This document shows positions 11,301-20,403 of a stretch of DNA of 22,589 nt, piece by piece. Both the position numbers and the translations under genes were made by a program. Source of the DNA: Auxenochlorella pyrenoidosa (Eukaryota > Chlorophyta > Trebouxiophyceae > Chlorellales > Chlorellaceae); contig KQ481983.1 of NCBI GenBank assembly GCA_001430745.1, positions 2,816,269-2,838,857 of the forward strand, in the 5' to 3' direction. The notes under the pieces are model-generated. The model did not search any database. It had not been told where the DNA came from and saw nothing but the letters and a program-made list of their open reading frames with translations. The first letter of the stretch is position 1. Each line of letters starts with the position of its first letter.

Positions 11301-11390
11301 CTTGACCTGTCGCTTGCAGCGCTTGCGGACCTGTGCGCCACTCGTCATTGCTGCTAAGAGCACAATTACAGCACCAGGAAGCGGCAGCAT
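8379..11390 (-). CDS. Secreted cysteine-rich protein of unknown family, 12 exons
   Basis: Exons: 11390-11331, 10840-10774, 10618-10509, 10396-10323, 10101-9983, 9813-9743, 9541-9442, 9281-9249, 9065-8992, 8850-8767, 8691-8574, 8425-8379. All phases agree and give 318 aa. Exon 1 encodes a clean signal peptide (MLPLPGAVIVLLAAMTSGAQ), so the protein is probably secreted, to the wall or periplasm. The mature part has 24 Cys, an even number that suits disulfides, and three N-glycosylation sequons (NST, NRS, NAS). The middle resembles extracellular Cys-rich modules: HCIPVCPAGTYT, CPQGYVGVAGKGCYTPCPAG, CLQTCPP. The motif EVDMICP occurs twice. The end is CGPYCYNSALPLGDL and DCIPDCYDGLKK. I do not recognise the family. 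Exon 1's donor (GTCCGC), the GC donor after exon 6 and the start of exon 10 are the weakest points. The gene is intron-dense: exons average 80 nt. Confidence 0.7.
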
Positions 11391-12023
11391 GGTGCCGAGC
11401 GACGCCGGGGGTGCAAGCCGAAGCGGGCCTTTGTTGCAGGGCCGAGTCCGAGGGCCCTTCCGTGAAACAAGCTCTGTAACTAAAGCTCTTGATACTTTGG
11501 CTGCTGAATCAGTTGCGAAAGCTGCCCGGGTGGATCTCCTCCGGTCCAGTTGGCCTAGCCCAAGATGAAGTTGGGCTGCAAGCTGCTCCTTTGGAAATAT
11601 TGGCGATCTGGCGGCAGACAAGACAGAGAGGGCGGAAGATCGTGCGCGTGTGTGAGAGGACAGACGCAGCCAATGCCCACCAGCGCCCTGCTCCCGCGGC
11701 CGCCATGCCGCGCGTAGATACCGATGAAGAGCTCTTGACAAAGTACTATATCCAGGCCAGTAGCCATTCAAAGACAAACCAAGCGTTAATTCAGCTGTGT
11801 CAGGCAGTGCGCATGCCACGTCTGCATCATTGACGTTATGTAGGCGCCAGGTTAAGAATGCAACAGAGAATGTCAGCAGTTCCAGGCAAAGACAATGGCA
11901 GGAGACAAGCATTCTGCCAGAGCAGAAGTGTGCCATATCACCAGATAGATCACCAGATAGAGCACACCCTATGAAGCTTTCATGCATGCCCTGCTGTCGG
12001 AACTGCGGTCTGGTCCTGCCCCG
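11391..12023. other. Intergenic: Cys-rich gene upstream region and LRR gene 3' UTR
   Basis: No coding-like frame with recognisable motifs in 633 nt. A 42-codon plus-strand frame at 11705-11833 has ordinary composition but no visible domain, splice partner or homology, so it is not called. A short tandem repeat lies at 11937-11960. Confidence 0.55.
11937..11960. repeat. Two perfect tandem copies of a 12-bp unit
   Basis: ATCACCAGATAG occurs twice head to tail, just downstream of the LRR gene stop on the minus strand. It is probably a simple slippage duplication in the 3' UTR. Confidence 0.85.
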
Positions 12024-14078
12024 TCATCTGCACCACCTTGTGCCCCAATGCCCCAAGCCGCTAGCAGCGCTGCCAGCCCCAACCTCCAGCCAGGCCAGGT
12101 TTGGCAGCGTGCGCAGCAGCTCCTCCCATTGCTCAGGGCTCCAGGTGTTGCCGCCCTCCAGCGCCAGATGGGTGAGCGCAGGGGCATGGGCAAGCGCAGG
12201 CAGCAGCTCGTCAGGGCCTGGAGGGGGGCATCTGCGCAGCGACAGGCTGCGCAGGCCTGCGCGGGGTCAGCACAACCGGAAATGGATCCATCACAGGTGA
12301 TGGGAGCAGGGTATCTGGATGTCTGTGCATGGGGCGCATGCAGCGCACACTTCCAGCACATCCATCACAGGCTCAGCCAGCCTGCCTGCAACCAAGATGA
12401 TCCAACTGACCGACCACCAGCGAGCTTGCCTGCAAGGTACGGCCCGAGTGGCATCCCTGTCGGCAGAAACAGGTCCACCAGCTCCAGACGGTGCAGCTCT
12501 CCATCATGGGATGCCAGGGCGGCAGGGAGGCCTCCACCCGGCCAGGCGCTGGCGAGGCAGAACGCCAGGTAGGAGAGGTGCGGCGCCTGGCGCAGCAGGC
12601 GCGAAAAGACAGCGTCCCAGCTGGCGCAGAGGCCATCATCGTCCATGCTGCTGCTGTCGGCTGCGCAGCCTTCCAGCCTCAGTTCAACCAGCGACTGGAG
12701 GACAGGGGCACAGCCCTGCAGGGCTGCTGCCCCGAGCTGACCACCGACAACGTGCAGGCAGCGGCATGGCTCGCCACACGGCATGAGCGCTGTGAGCAGC
12801 GGTGCCAGGTTCTCTGTGGGCCGCAGCCCGGCCAGAGTCAGCACGTCGGGCCCGCTGCCATGTAGGTCAGCGGGGCCATAGGAACACCCCCGCAGCTGCA
12901 CGCCAGCAGCCTGCAAGGCAGGCATGAGCGCAAATTCGGCATGGCTGGCAGCGATTCGCTCACTGCTCTGCTTAGGTACGTTTGCTTCCTCGTCTTTCCA
13001 GTGCAGGCAATCGCTGCGTCGGACAATAGCTGCGTTGCCTACCCCCTGAATTTGAGGCAGAAAAATCAGCCGCGCCAGCGCACCTGGACCCAGCCTGAAG
13101 CGGAAGCGCTGCAGGCTGGCAAATCCCGCAGGGGCTGGGGGGAAGGCCACAGCGCCATGATTGCAGCCGCCCCTGTCGCGCAGTGCGAGCGCACGCAGCG
13201 CAGACAGCGCGGACAGCTGCTGCAGCGGCGGCAGCGGGGTCTCTGCAGAGTCCAGGTCGAGGGCCGTGAGCTGGCTGAGGGCCAGCAGGTCGACGCCCAG
13301 GCTGCCAGGAAGCAGCGCGGCAGCGACGCGCAGGCTGACCAGCCGCCCGGCAAACTGGGCGAGCCAAGGCCCAAAGGTCACTGGAGTTCGGGGCACTTCC
13401 AGCCCCAGGTGCTGGAGCCGTGGCAGCCCCGCCAGCGCTGCCATGAGTGGCGGGCACAGCTTGCCTGTTCGCAGCCTGACAGAGCTCAGCTGGGTGATGG
13501 CCGCCAGCACTGAGGCTGCTCCTTCCGGCACCTGCGCTGCATGCAGCTCCAGCCTTGCAAGCGAGGGAAAGCGCTGGACGGCTTCCAGGGCTGCTGGCGG
13601 CAGCAGCGGGTGGTGCTCCAGCAGCAGGTGTGCCAGCGGTCCGCTGGAAGGCAGCGACAGCAGCAGCTGTGCTACAGAAGTGCCGTCAGCCGCTGCAGTG
13701 GCACAGCCGCGCACTGTCAGGTGCGTCACCTGGTTGGCAAGCCGGGCCAGCAGGGCGTGGGTGTGCTCAAGCCAGGTCCGGCGCTTGTCCGCCGCTCCCA
13801 GGTCGGCCAGGCGGTGGGCGGGGATGGCCAGGCTGTGCCAGGCCTCAGGCTCGCCATGGAGCAGCGCCGCCAGCGCTTGCAGACCAGACAGATAGAAGGC
13901 CTGCAATGTGATCTTGCCCCTATTGTTTAAAGGTTGTCTCTACTCTAGACTGGGATCTCTTCAGCGGCCATGTTTCGCTATCAGCACAGCATGAGGCACC
14001 GCGGAGCAGCGTCGGCAACAGCTCGCCAGGTAGCTGGGCGGGCACGGGGTAGCCGCCTGCGAATTCCCAGTTCACCAT
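12024..14078 (-). CDS. Leucine-rich-repeat protein, possibly F-box-like
   Basis: The main exon ends at 12430 and the last exon is 12256-12024. Repeats of the LxxLxL type run throughout: LARLELHAAQVP, LQHLGLEVPRTP, LVSLRVAAALLP, LTALDLDSAETPLP, LVELRLEGCA, LHRLELVDLFLP, LRSLSLRRCPPP, LTHLALEGG. The last intron has a GC donor (CAG|GCAAGC at 12429); splicing it keeps the repeat period (GPYLAG-LRSLSL). The N terminus is uncertain. An ATG at 14078 gives MVNWEFAGGYPVPAQ then LPGELLPTLL, which resembles the start of an F-box. It joins the main exon either by a 43-nt intron (13943-13901, total 612 aa) or by a 124-nt intron (13999-13876, total 585 aa). An in-frame intron may also lie at 13042-12911, where the repeat pattern is interrupted. 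LRR F-box proteins select substrates for ubiquitination, but that role is inference here. Confidence 0.75.
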
Positions 14079-14380
14079 TGTGCACCCAGATGATACTTTG
14101 TGGCGCTTCATTACGCCAAACGAGGCCACCGTGCAGAAAGGGCGTTGCACCTGCTCTCCAGGCCTGCTAGCACTAGCGTGCGGCCCAGTATGGGATCAGG
14201 AACGTCTTCAAATGATACCATGACGACGCAATAGCCTCTCAACCGACGCTAGCTGCAGGGAAGCCATGCTGGGGTGCTGTGTACAACCGGCCGGCGCAGG
14301 AGGCGTGATCTGCCAACGCTGTTGCACCTGGCTGCCGATTCCATTCTCTAATTGGTGTGTTTCATTAACTCCTCCAATCA
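14079..14380. other. Intergenic: LRR gene upstream region and ALKBH8 3' UTR
   Basis: No gene was seen. The region is notably less GC-rich than its flanks. An alternative LRR start codon (MKRHKVSSG, in frame) lies just upstream of 14078, so the 5' end of that gene may extend slightly into it. Confidence 0.55.
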
Positions 14381-17300
14381 TCATGTTCTCTCAAATACGG
14401 CGCACCAGTTGTCCTTGTCATAGAACGAGTCCACCAGCGCCGCCCCCGGCAGCTGCCCAATGAGCGCATCCAGCTCCCCCCGCTCAAACAGGTGGTAGTA
14501 CCGCTGGTACACCACAGCGCCCTTGGCAGGGTCCACCTGGGGTGCTGCTTGAGCCGGAGGTGCGGGCGCTGCAGGGGCTGCGCCGCCTTGCTGCCGTGAG
14601 CCTTGCTGCCCGGAGTGCTGCTGCTGCGTCTGTTGGCTGCCGGCGGCACCCCCCGCCTGCCGGGCTGCCGTGGCCGCCTCGGCGCGGTGGAAGGGCAGGT
14701 GCCAGGGCACAAAGTAGTCGCCGCTGGACACCGCTGGGGCCTCGGCCTCGCACCGTCCTCCCCCTGCTGGCTCCTCTGCACCAGCAACCGCAGGTCTGCC
14801 CTCGTCGCCGCCGCCACTGCTGCTGCTGCTGCTGGCCGGCTGCGCCCCACTTGCCGCAGCCGCCGCTTCGGGCAGGTCCAGCGGTTGCCAGCTGCGCACC
14901 TTGCGCATGTTTTCCTGCTGCGTGGCCCAGACCGTGACCAGAGCGCGCCCGCCAGGGCGCAGCAGGCGCAGCAGCTGCGCCAGCAACGCGAGCCGGCGCG
15001 CCGGGCTGGAAATATGGTGCAGCACGGCAATGCACAGCACGCCATCACAGCTGCCGGGCCGGTAGGGCAGCGCCATACCGTCTGCTATGGCAGCGTCGGC
15101 GCGGAGCGCCTCGCCCACCGGGCGCGGCGCCAGCCGCCGTGCCGCCACGCGCGCCAGGCCTGCGGGAGGGCAGACACGTTCGCAGCTAACTCGCTTGCAT
15201 GCTGCAGCCGAGGGTCCCATGCCAGACATCTATGCGTTGCACATGCTGCGCCCTGCCCTCAGCACCCTGCCCTCTTCCCTGGCCGACGGCCCCCCCCCCT
15301 CCCCGCCCAAAACAACACACACACACACACACAAAAAAAAACCATCCCTCCCTCCCTGCCCACCCTCGCTGCGGTCGCTGCCGAGCACGTACGCGTCGCT
15401 CCGCACGCCCCAGTACTTGCCGTTGCCGCAGCCCACGTCTGCCAGCAGGGGCCAGGGCGGCATGCCCTCCAGGAAGTCACGCACGCGCGGCCACACGGCA
15501 AACCGGGTGGACGCAAAGTGGGGGGCGATGGCGTCGTACACGGCGTGCACGTGGCGCGCCTCCAGCGCTGCCAGGCTGGCGTCCAGGGTGGCGCCGGCCA
15601 CGCGGGCAGCCAGAGCGTCTGCGCTGGAGTCGGCCGCTGCTGCCGGCGCCGCTGCTGGCTGGCCAGGGGCGGCAGCGGGTCTCTGCTGCTCCTGCCGCTG
15701 CAGCTCCTGCTGCTCATCCTGGGGCCGAGGCAGCCTGCCATTGCCTTGCCCAGCTAGGCTATCGCCGTGCCGCCGTGCCGCGCACCGTCCCTCTGCTGCT
15801 TGCACACCCAGTTCCTCCTGGGTGGGTGCTGCTGCCTGCTGCTGGGGCTGCGCCGCCTGCTCCGCGGCCCTGCGCTTCAGCGCCAGGCGGGTGGGTGCCA
15901 GCGGCGCCAGCTGGCTGTCGCAGTGCTCCGGATACGCGCAGCTGCAGGGGGCGCGCCTCACCTGCATGCGTGCAGAGCAGCGCCCAGCGGGCCTTTGTCG
16001 GGTTGGCACGTGAGGCTGAAACGAGCAGCAGCCACGCATGCCGCTCTGTGCACTGGCTACTCCCAGCGCCCTGCATGAGGTGCCCGTGCACCCGCCTCGG
16101 GTGTCCCTGGCCCGACCCACGCCCCACCCAGCGGCAGGCCACGCGGCCAGCCCACCAGGTAGGCCCGCCCAGCCTCGCCTGGCGGAAGGTGAGAGATACA
16201 CGGCGCGTCGCCCGAGGCATCACCTCTGGCTCCCCCTCCCCGCAGGACGGGGCCACAAGGTCCGACTTGCGATGCGGAATGTAGTGCTGCCAGGCGTAGC
16301 GCGACTCGCCTGCCGACAAGGCCAGGAAGCAGAGGTTGGCGGTCAGCGGGGTTGGCTGGCGCCCAGGGACCCGGGGCACTACCTGCGGCTAGGTGCTCAT
16401 GCTGGCAGCAGCACTGCTGCCACAGGTGCTGCCCAGGCGTGAGTGCGGAGCGAACCATTGGCAAGGCTGCAGCATCCAGGTCAGGGCAGGCTCACCTGCC
16501 ATCACCAGCAGCGTGCGCGGCGGCAGGAAGACGGCCCTTGACTCGTGGCCCTCCCGCCGCAGCACCATCACTGCCGGGCCACCCAGGCTGAGCGACACAA
16601 TGGCACCGGTGAAGGCAGAGTGCGTCTCTGGACGGCAGGGTAGTGGCAGCAGCAGGATGAGGGCGAGGAGCAGGGCGCACGTTCTGTGGAGAAAATGGGC
16701 AGCATGGCTTCCATGCAGCGCAGGCGAGGGGGAACGCCGACACACGGGCTGGGAGGCTTGGCTCCTGCAGCGGGGGCGCTCACCCACGTGTGGCGAGATG
16801 CCCACGCCGCAGGCATACTCGTTCACCGTCAGCTGGTCTATGGCCACAGCGCCGGGCAGCTGGCAGATGCGGTCGGCGATGCGGCGGGCCTGGGGAGGGA
16901 TGGGGTGCAGCGGCGCGCCCACGCCGCGCGTCTGCGAGGGTGGAGCGGCGTGCAGCCGGGCAGTTGTTGGTCAAGGTGGTGGGTGTGGCCAGCTGGCTTC
17001 CTTGGCGTTGGGTTGCAAGGCTGCAGCGCATGCAGCCCTCAGGATGGGCCACGGTGCAGAGCCGGGAACCCTGCTTGCCGACTCCCAGCTTACCTGGACC
17101 CCCACCCAGCCCCCACCTCATAGTCGAACAGATGTCCAAAGTGCAGCACGCGCCGTCGCGCCAGCGTCTGCCAGTGCGGCTGTGCCTCAACCTCTGCCAG
17201 CAGCGCTGACTCCTCCTCCTCGCTCACAAACTCGGCAAAGCTGGTGAGCCCCGGAATGCCGCACTCAGCCGCGCTGCGTGCTGCCACCAGCAGCGGCTCC

Positions 17301-17611
17301 GCCGGCTGCTGTGCATGGGACTCGTCCCGCCGGTCGGCATAGCTGATGGCGAGAGGACCGCTGCCCGGCAGCGAGGCCTGCGTTGTGCCGTTCAGTGCCT
17401 GGCGGGCGGCGGCGGCAGCGGAGGCGTCTTGCAAGCTTACAAAGCACAGGCCCCTGCTGCCCACCAGGGTGACCTCAGGATCCTGGTCCCAATGCGAAAA
17501 GAGGGTCCGAATCGCTGCAGCGTCTGGGGCCGGGCCGCAGTTGCCAACCAGCAAGTGGGGTGTGGGGTCAGGACCACTGGGCCTTTTGTACGCTCCCTGA
17601 TGGCGTCCCAT
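14381..17611 (-). CDS. ALKBH8: ALKBH8: RRM, AlkB dioxygenase and tRNA wobble-uridine methyltransferase
   Basis: Six exons (17611-17117, 16931-16784, 16627-16496, 16309-16179, 15961-15364, 15159-14381) give 760 aa. In animals ALKBH8 methylates cm5U to mcm5U at tRNA position 34 (with TRM112), and its AlkB domain hydroxylates mcm5U in tRNA-Gly(UCC). RRM: residues about 18-95, with HLLVGN (RNP2) and GLCFVSL (RNP1). AlkB: about 125-290, with NEYACGVGISPHV, THSAFTGAIVSLSLGGP, LLVMAGESRYAWQHYIPHRK (distal His and 2OG-binding Arg). A Cys cluster (PCSCAYPEHCDSQ) and a Gln/Ala-rich linker follow. Methyltransferase: motif I DVGCGNGKYWG near 477, IAVLHHISSPARR, LLRPGGRALVTVWA, FVPWHLPF, YYHLFERGEL and FYDKDNWCAVFE. 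The proximal iron motif reads HVE, where the family has HxD. Intron 4 has a GC donor (CAG|GCGAGG at 16178), fixed by the conserved junction TFRQ-VRRAPC. The ATG is the one directly before the RRM. Confidence 0.93.
15315..15341. repeat. Microsatellite (AC)9 followed by A9 in ALKBH8 intron 5
   Basis: On the gene strand this reads T9 then (GT)9, about 20 nt inside the intron from its donor at 15363. It is a simple sequence repeat and likely length-polymorphic. Confidence 0.9.
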
Positions 17612-17976
17612 GCCCTGAATTGCAGCTGCATTGCAATGATGCTTTCCCTGGAAGACCCATGCACTTTTGGCGCCTGCTGTGCTCTCTCTTGTGCCCTCTA
17701 GCGCCGCTCCCTTGGCGATCGGGACACTTCTAAGATCACCCGACGTCTCAGATCGCTCTTTACTACCCCGCCGTGGCACCCCTTGCTCAACCCGCGAGTC
17801 CCCCTCTCCGCAAGACCTCCCTCGGCCCCTGCCTTCAGGGATCCGACTGTCGAGACGTTCCGCGGAACCAGCGACCCCTACTGACACAACTCGGCAAGCC
17901 TCCGCCGCTGCCGCTACCGCTGCCACCCACCTCCGCCCCAGCCGTCGTGCGCACGTCGGCTCGCCCGCCTCCCACC
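17612..17976. promoter_or_regulatory. Probable shared divergent promoter, ALKBH8 and WBP2-like
   Basis: The start codons of ALKBH8 (minus) and the WBP2-like gene (plus) are 365 nt apart, head to head, with no gene between. Both 5' UTRs and promoters must fit here. The right part is CT-rich on the plus strand near the WBP2-like start, as is common in 5' UTRs. No TATA box stands out. Confidence 0.6.
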
Positions 17977-19531
17977 ATGGCAGCCAACCCTCCACTGTAC
18001 GTGGATCCGCACAACCAGCGAGCCCGCTGGCCACTGCCGTATGTGGGGGAGCAGATCCTGCTGTCCCGCGGCGGTGTGGAGCTGAAGCTGGAAGGGGCGG
18101 CGCTGAGAACGCGCAGCCACAAGTGAGCCGTGGCAGCATGGGTCAGCGGTGCTGTGAGCTGCAGGGGTGCTGCAGGTGGCCTGCATCCTTGTGGAATGTC
18201 CTCGGTGTAGCTGCAGCTGAGACAGCATGATTGCTGTGCTGCTGCCCTGCTTCTCTGCGCAGGTGGTCGGCACGAGGCACCGTCTTTCTCAGGTGTGTTG
18301 CTCCTCCGGCACAGGCTGCATAGCTGCTGTTTTGAGGGAAGATGCTGCCGACAGCCTTGGCCGTCAGGTTCGAATGTGCCATCCGGCTTATCCTGATGGC
18401 ATTCCTTTGCGGCCCCAAGTCAAGTCCTGATCATGCGTGGTGTGCCCAAGACTCACCGCCGCCACCCCCCCCCCCCCCCCCCGGGGCCAATGCAGCAACA
18501 TGCGTTTGGTTTTCATCGCTGACAAGCCGGACAGCAGCAGTGGGCTGGAGGCGTTTGAGCTGCCGCTGGCGTACGTCGCGGACGAGGACTTCCGGCAGCC
18601 CATCCTGTTTGGTGAGCTCCGCCGCGCGTCGTATCTACGCTTGGAACATGCATGCTCCTGCGCCACCATCCTTGACCAGGCGGCCCCGCCACCCCGCATA
18701 GCAACCATGGGACGTTGGCGGGCTGGCGCTGCAGCCCTTGCCGCTGCCTCTATCGCTGCTGTCCGCCACGCATCCGTCTGCTTGACGCGGCCCCCTGTAT
18801 CTGCACGCCGCCGCAGCCAACAACCTGAGCGGGCGGTGCTTCCCCGTGGAGGGCGGCCCGGGCGGGGGCGAGGCCCTGCAGTTCACGCTCTACTTCAAGG
18901 AGGGGGGCGTGGGCACCTTTGTGCCCTTCTTTTTCAGGTGATGGCGCAGCCCGCGGCGCCTGTGTGCGCAGCTTGCAAACGTCGACTGGTTTTCGTTCTT
19001 GCAGGTGCAGGCGGAGCTGTTGGTGGTAGGGCTGCCGTGCCGCTCCAGCCTTGTTGCTTGCTGGTAACAGCCTGAAGCAGGGCCTGACAGGGCATGCCGA
19101 GTGCTGCCCCTGGCGCAGGAGCTGCGCGTACGTCCGCAGCATGGCCAGCCAAATGCAGCAGCAGCAGCAAGCAGCGGCGCCGGGCGGGCCCGACTGCCCG
19201 CCGCCGGCTGTGGGCGGCAACGGGGCCACCCCGCCGCAGCAGTTCCTGCAGACGGCGCTGGTGGATCCCAGCGGTGGGTGGGCTGGGCTGTCTGGCAGGG
19301 GCGGTCACCCGCGGCACCGTGCACTCTGCTCTGGGCCGTGCGTGCCACGAAGTGCCCCCCCAAGCGCCACACCCGACTCGAGCACCAACATGCTGCTTTC
19401 TTGTGAGCCTGCTCCTGCCGCCTCTGCCAACCCCTCTCGGTGCAGACCCCACCAAGGTCTACCTGACGCAGCCTGTGGACAGCTCGCAGCACCGGGACGA
19501 CGCCCCCAAGTTCCCCGCCCCGCTGGTGTGA
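17977..19531 (+). CDS. WBP2-like GRAM-domain protein (plant type)
   Basis: Six exons (17977-18122, 18263-18292, 18496-18611, 18817-18937, 19119-19273, 19446-19531) give 217 aa, all phases consistent. It matches the plant WW-domain-binding-protein-2-like family (Arabidopsis At5g11680 type), whose GRAM domain is a PH-like fold. The exact role in plants and algae is unknown. Signature segments: PYVGEQILLSRGGVEL, KWSARGTVFLSNMRLVFIAD (split by splicing), FELPLAYVADEDFRQPILFA, LYFKEGGVGTFVPFFFR, then a QMQQQQQ tract and the C-terminal motif VDPSDPTKVYLTQP. Length is close to the plant homologues. The start has a strong context (CCCACCATGG) and the translation matches the family from its first residues. 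The second exon is only 30 nt. Introns have ordinary GT-AG borders, one with a C18 tract. Confidence 0.93.
18465..18482. repeat. C18 homopolymer in WBP2-like intron 2
   Basis: Eighteen consecutive C end 13 nt before the start of exon 3 at 18496. The run therefore occupies the polypyrimidine-tract position of the intron, like the C17 in the DUF3411 gene. Exact length is uncertain. Confidence 0.9.
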
Positions 19532-20403
19532 GGCCAGCCGTGGCAGCAGCTGACCCTCCGCCCCTCCCTGTGCTTGTTCGCAAGCCAGCACGCGTGACTG
19601 TCAAGCCCTGCGTCGTGCATAGCCCCAGTCAGCACACCTCACGGCTGCAGCATCAATGCACCCTCGGCCAGTGGCTGCCCGCCATGCCGGCTGGCAGTAC
19701 CCCAGGGTTTTGCAAGCGCGGGTGGCGCTCAAGCCTGCCTGTGTCTCTCTCCCTGTATCGACCTCGCCACCTGTGCCCCCTTGCGTGCCTGTCCCATTGT
19801 GCTTGATGCCACGCTGCCCTGTACCCACGCCGCCCCCTTCCTGTGTATTTTGGCTCTGCTTCACAGTGGTGCTGTACAGACACCGGCGGCTCCCTGTCTT
19901 GGCGTTCCCACCGCTCCCACCCCTGTTGATCTCTCCCCCACAACCATGCCGGCGTCGGTGCCAACTGCCAGTGGCAGGTCAGGGCGTAGTCTTGGGGCTT
20001 GATCTTTGATTTTGGTGGTGGATGAGCCCCCTGGGTCCTGGCTGCTTGCATGCCCTGGGACGAGAGCAGGGAATGCGGGCGACTGAAATGCTTTAACACA
20101 CCAGAGTCTAGAAGGTGTTTCAGGCTGCGGGCGTGCAGAAAGCACTAAGAGGTGTTTGAGCCTCACCTGACCCAGAGAGCGAGGTCAGACCAAAGCACCG
20201 GGCATCATACAGCAGCAGCGAGCGGGTGGGGTGGGGGACAGCGTGTGGTGAGGTACGGGGTTGCAGGCCCAGCCTGAGGATTGGACAGGTGTGGGCGGAC
20301 ATGTTGCAACAAAACGTGTGATGACAATTTTGCAAAGGCAAGCTAGGCGGGGGGGCCTGACATGGGAGGCAGCTGCCAGGGGCGCACGCCCGGCTGCTGC
20401 GGG
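19532..20403. other. Intergenic between convergent ends of WBP2-like and VPS55
   Basis: These 872 nt should hold the 3' UTRs of the WBP2-like gene (plus) and VPS55 (minus). The left half is CT-rich on the plus strand. No TGTAA poly(A) signal was found for either gene. One exon-like piece on the minus strand near 20165-20215 ends in a good donor (CAG|GTGAGG) but has no partner exon, so no gene is called. Confidence 0.55.

Noticed and set aside
11705..11833. Small plus-strand frame starting MPRVDTDEELLTKYYIQ
   Set aside because: Ordinary-looking composition but only 42 codons, with no splice partner, homology or other support, between two minus-strand genes.
11160..11987. 275-codon minus-strand open frame covering exon 1 of the Cys-rich gene
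   Set aside because: Only the part from the ATG at 11390 encodes a signal peptide. Upstream and downstream parts look random, and splicing at 11331 joins in phase to the Cys-rich exons.
14603..15757. 384-codon plus-strand open frame
   Set aside because: Antisense to the ALKBH8 methyltransferase exons, crosses a microsatellite, and shows no protein motif.
16090..16178. GT donor at about 16155 (ACCTG|GTGGGC) for ALKBH8 intron 4
   Set aside because: It is out of phase with exon 5 and would insert residues in the conserved TFRxVR junction. The GC donor at 16178 reproduces the family sequence.
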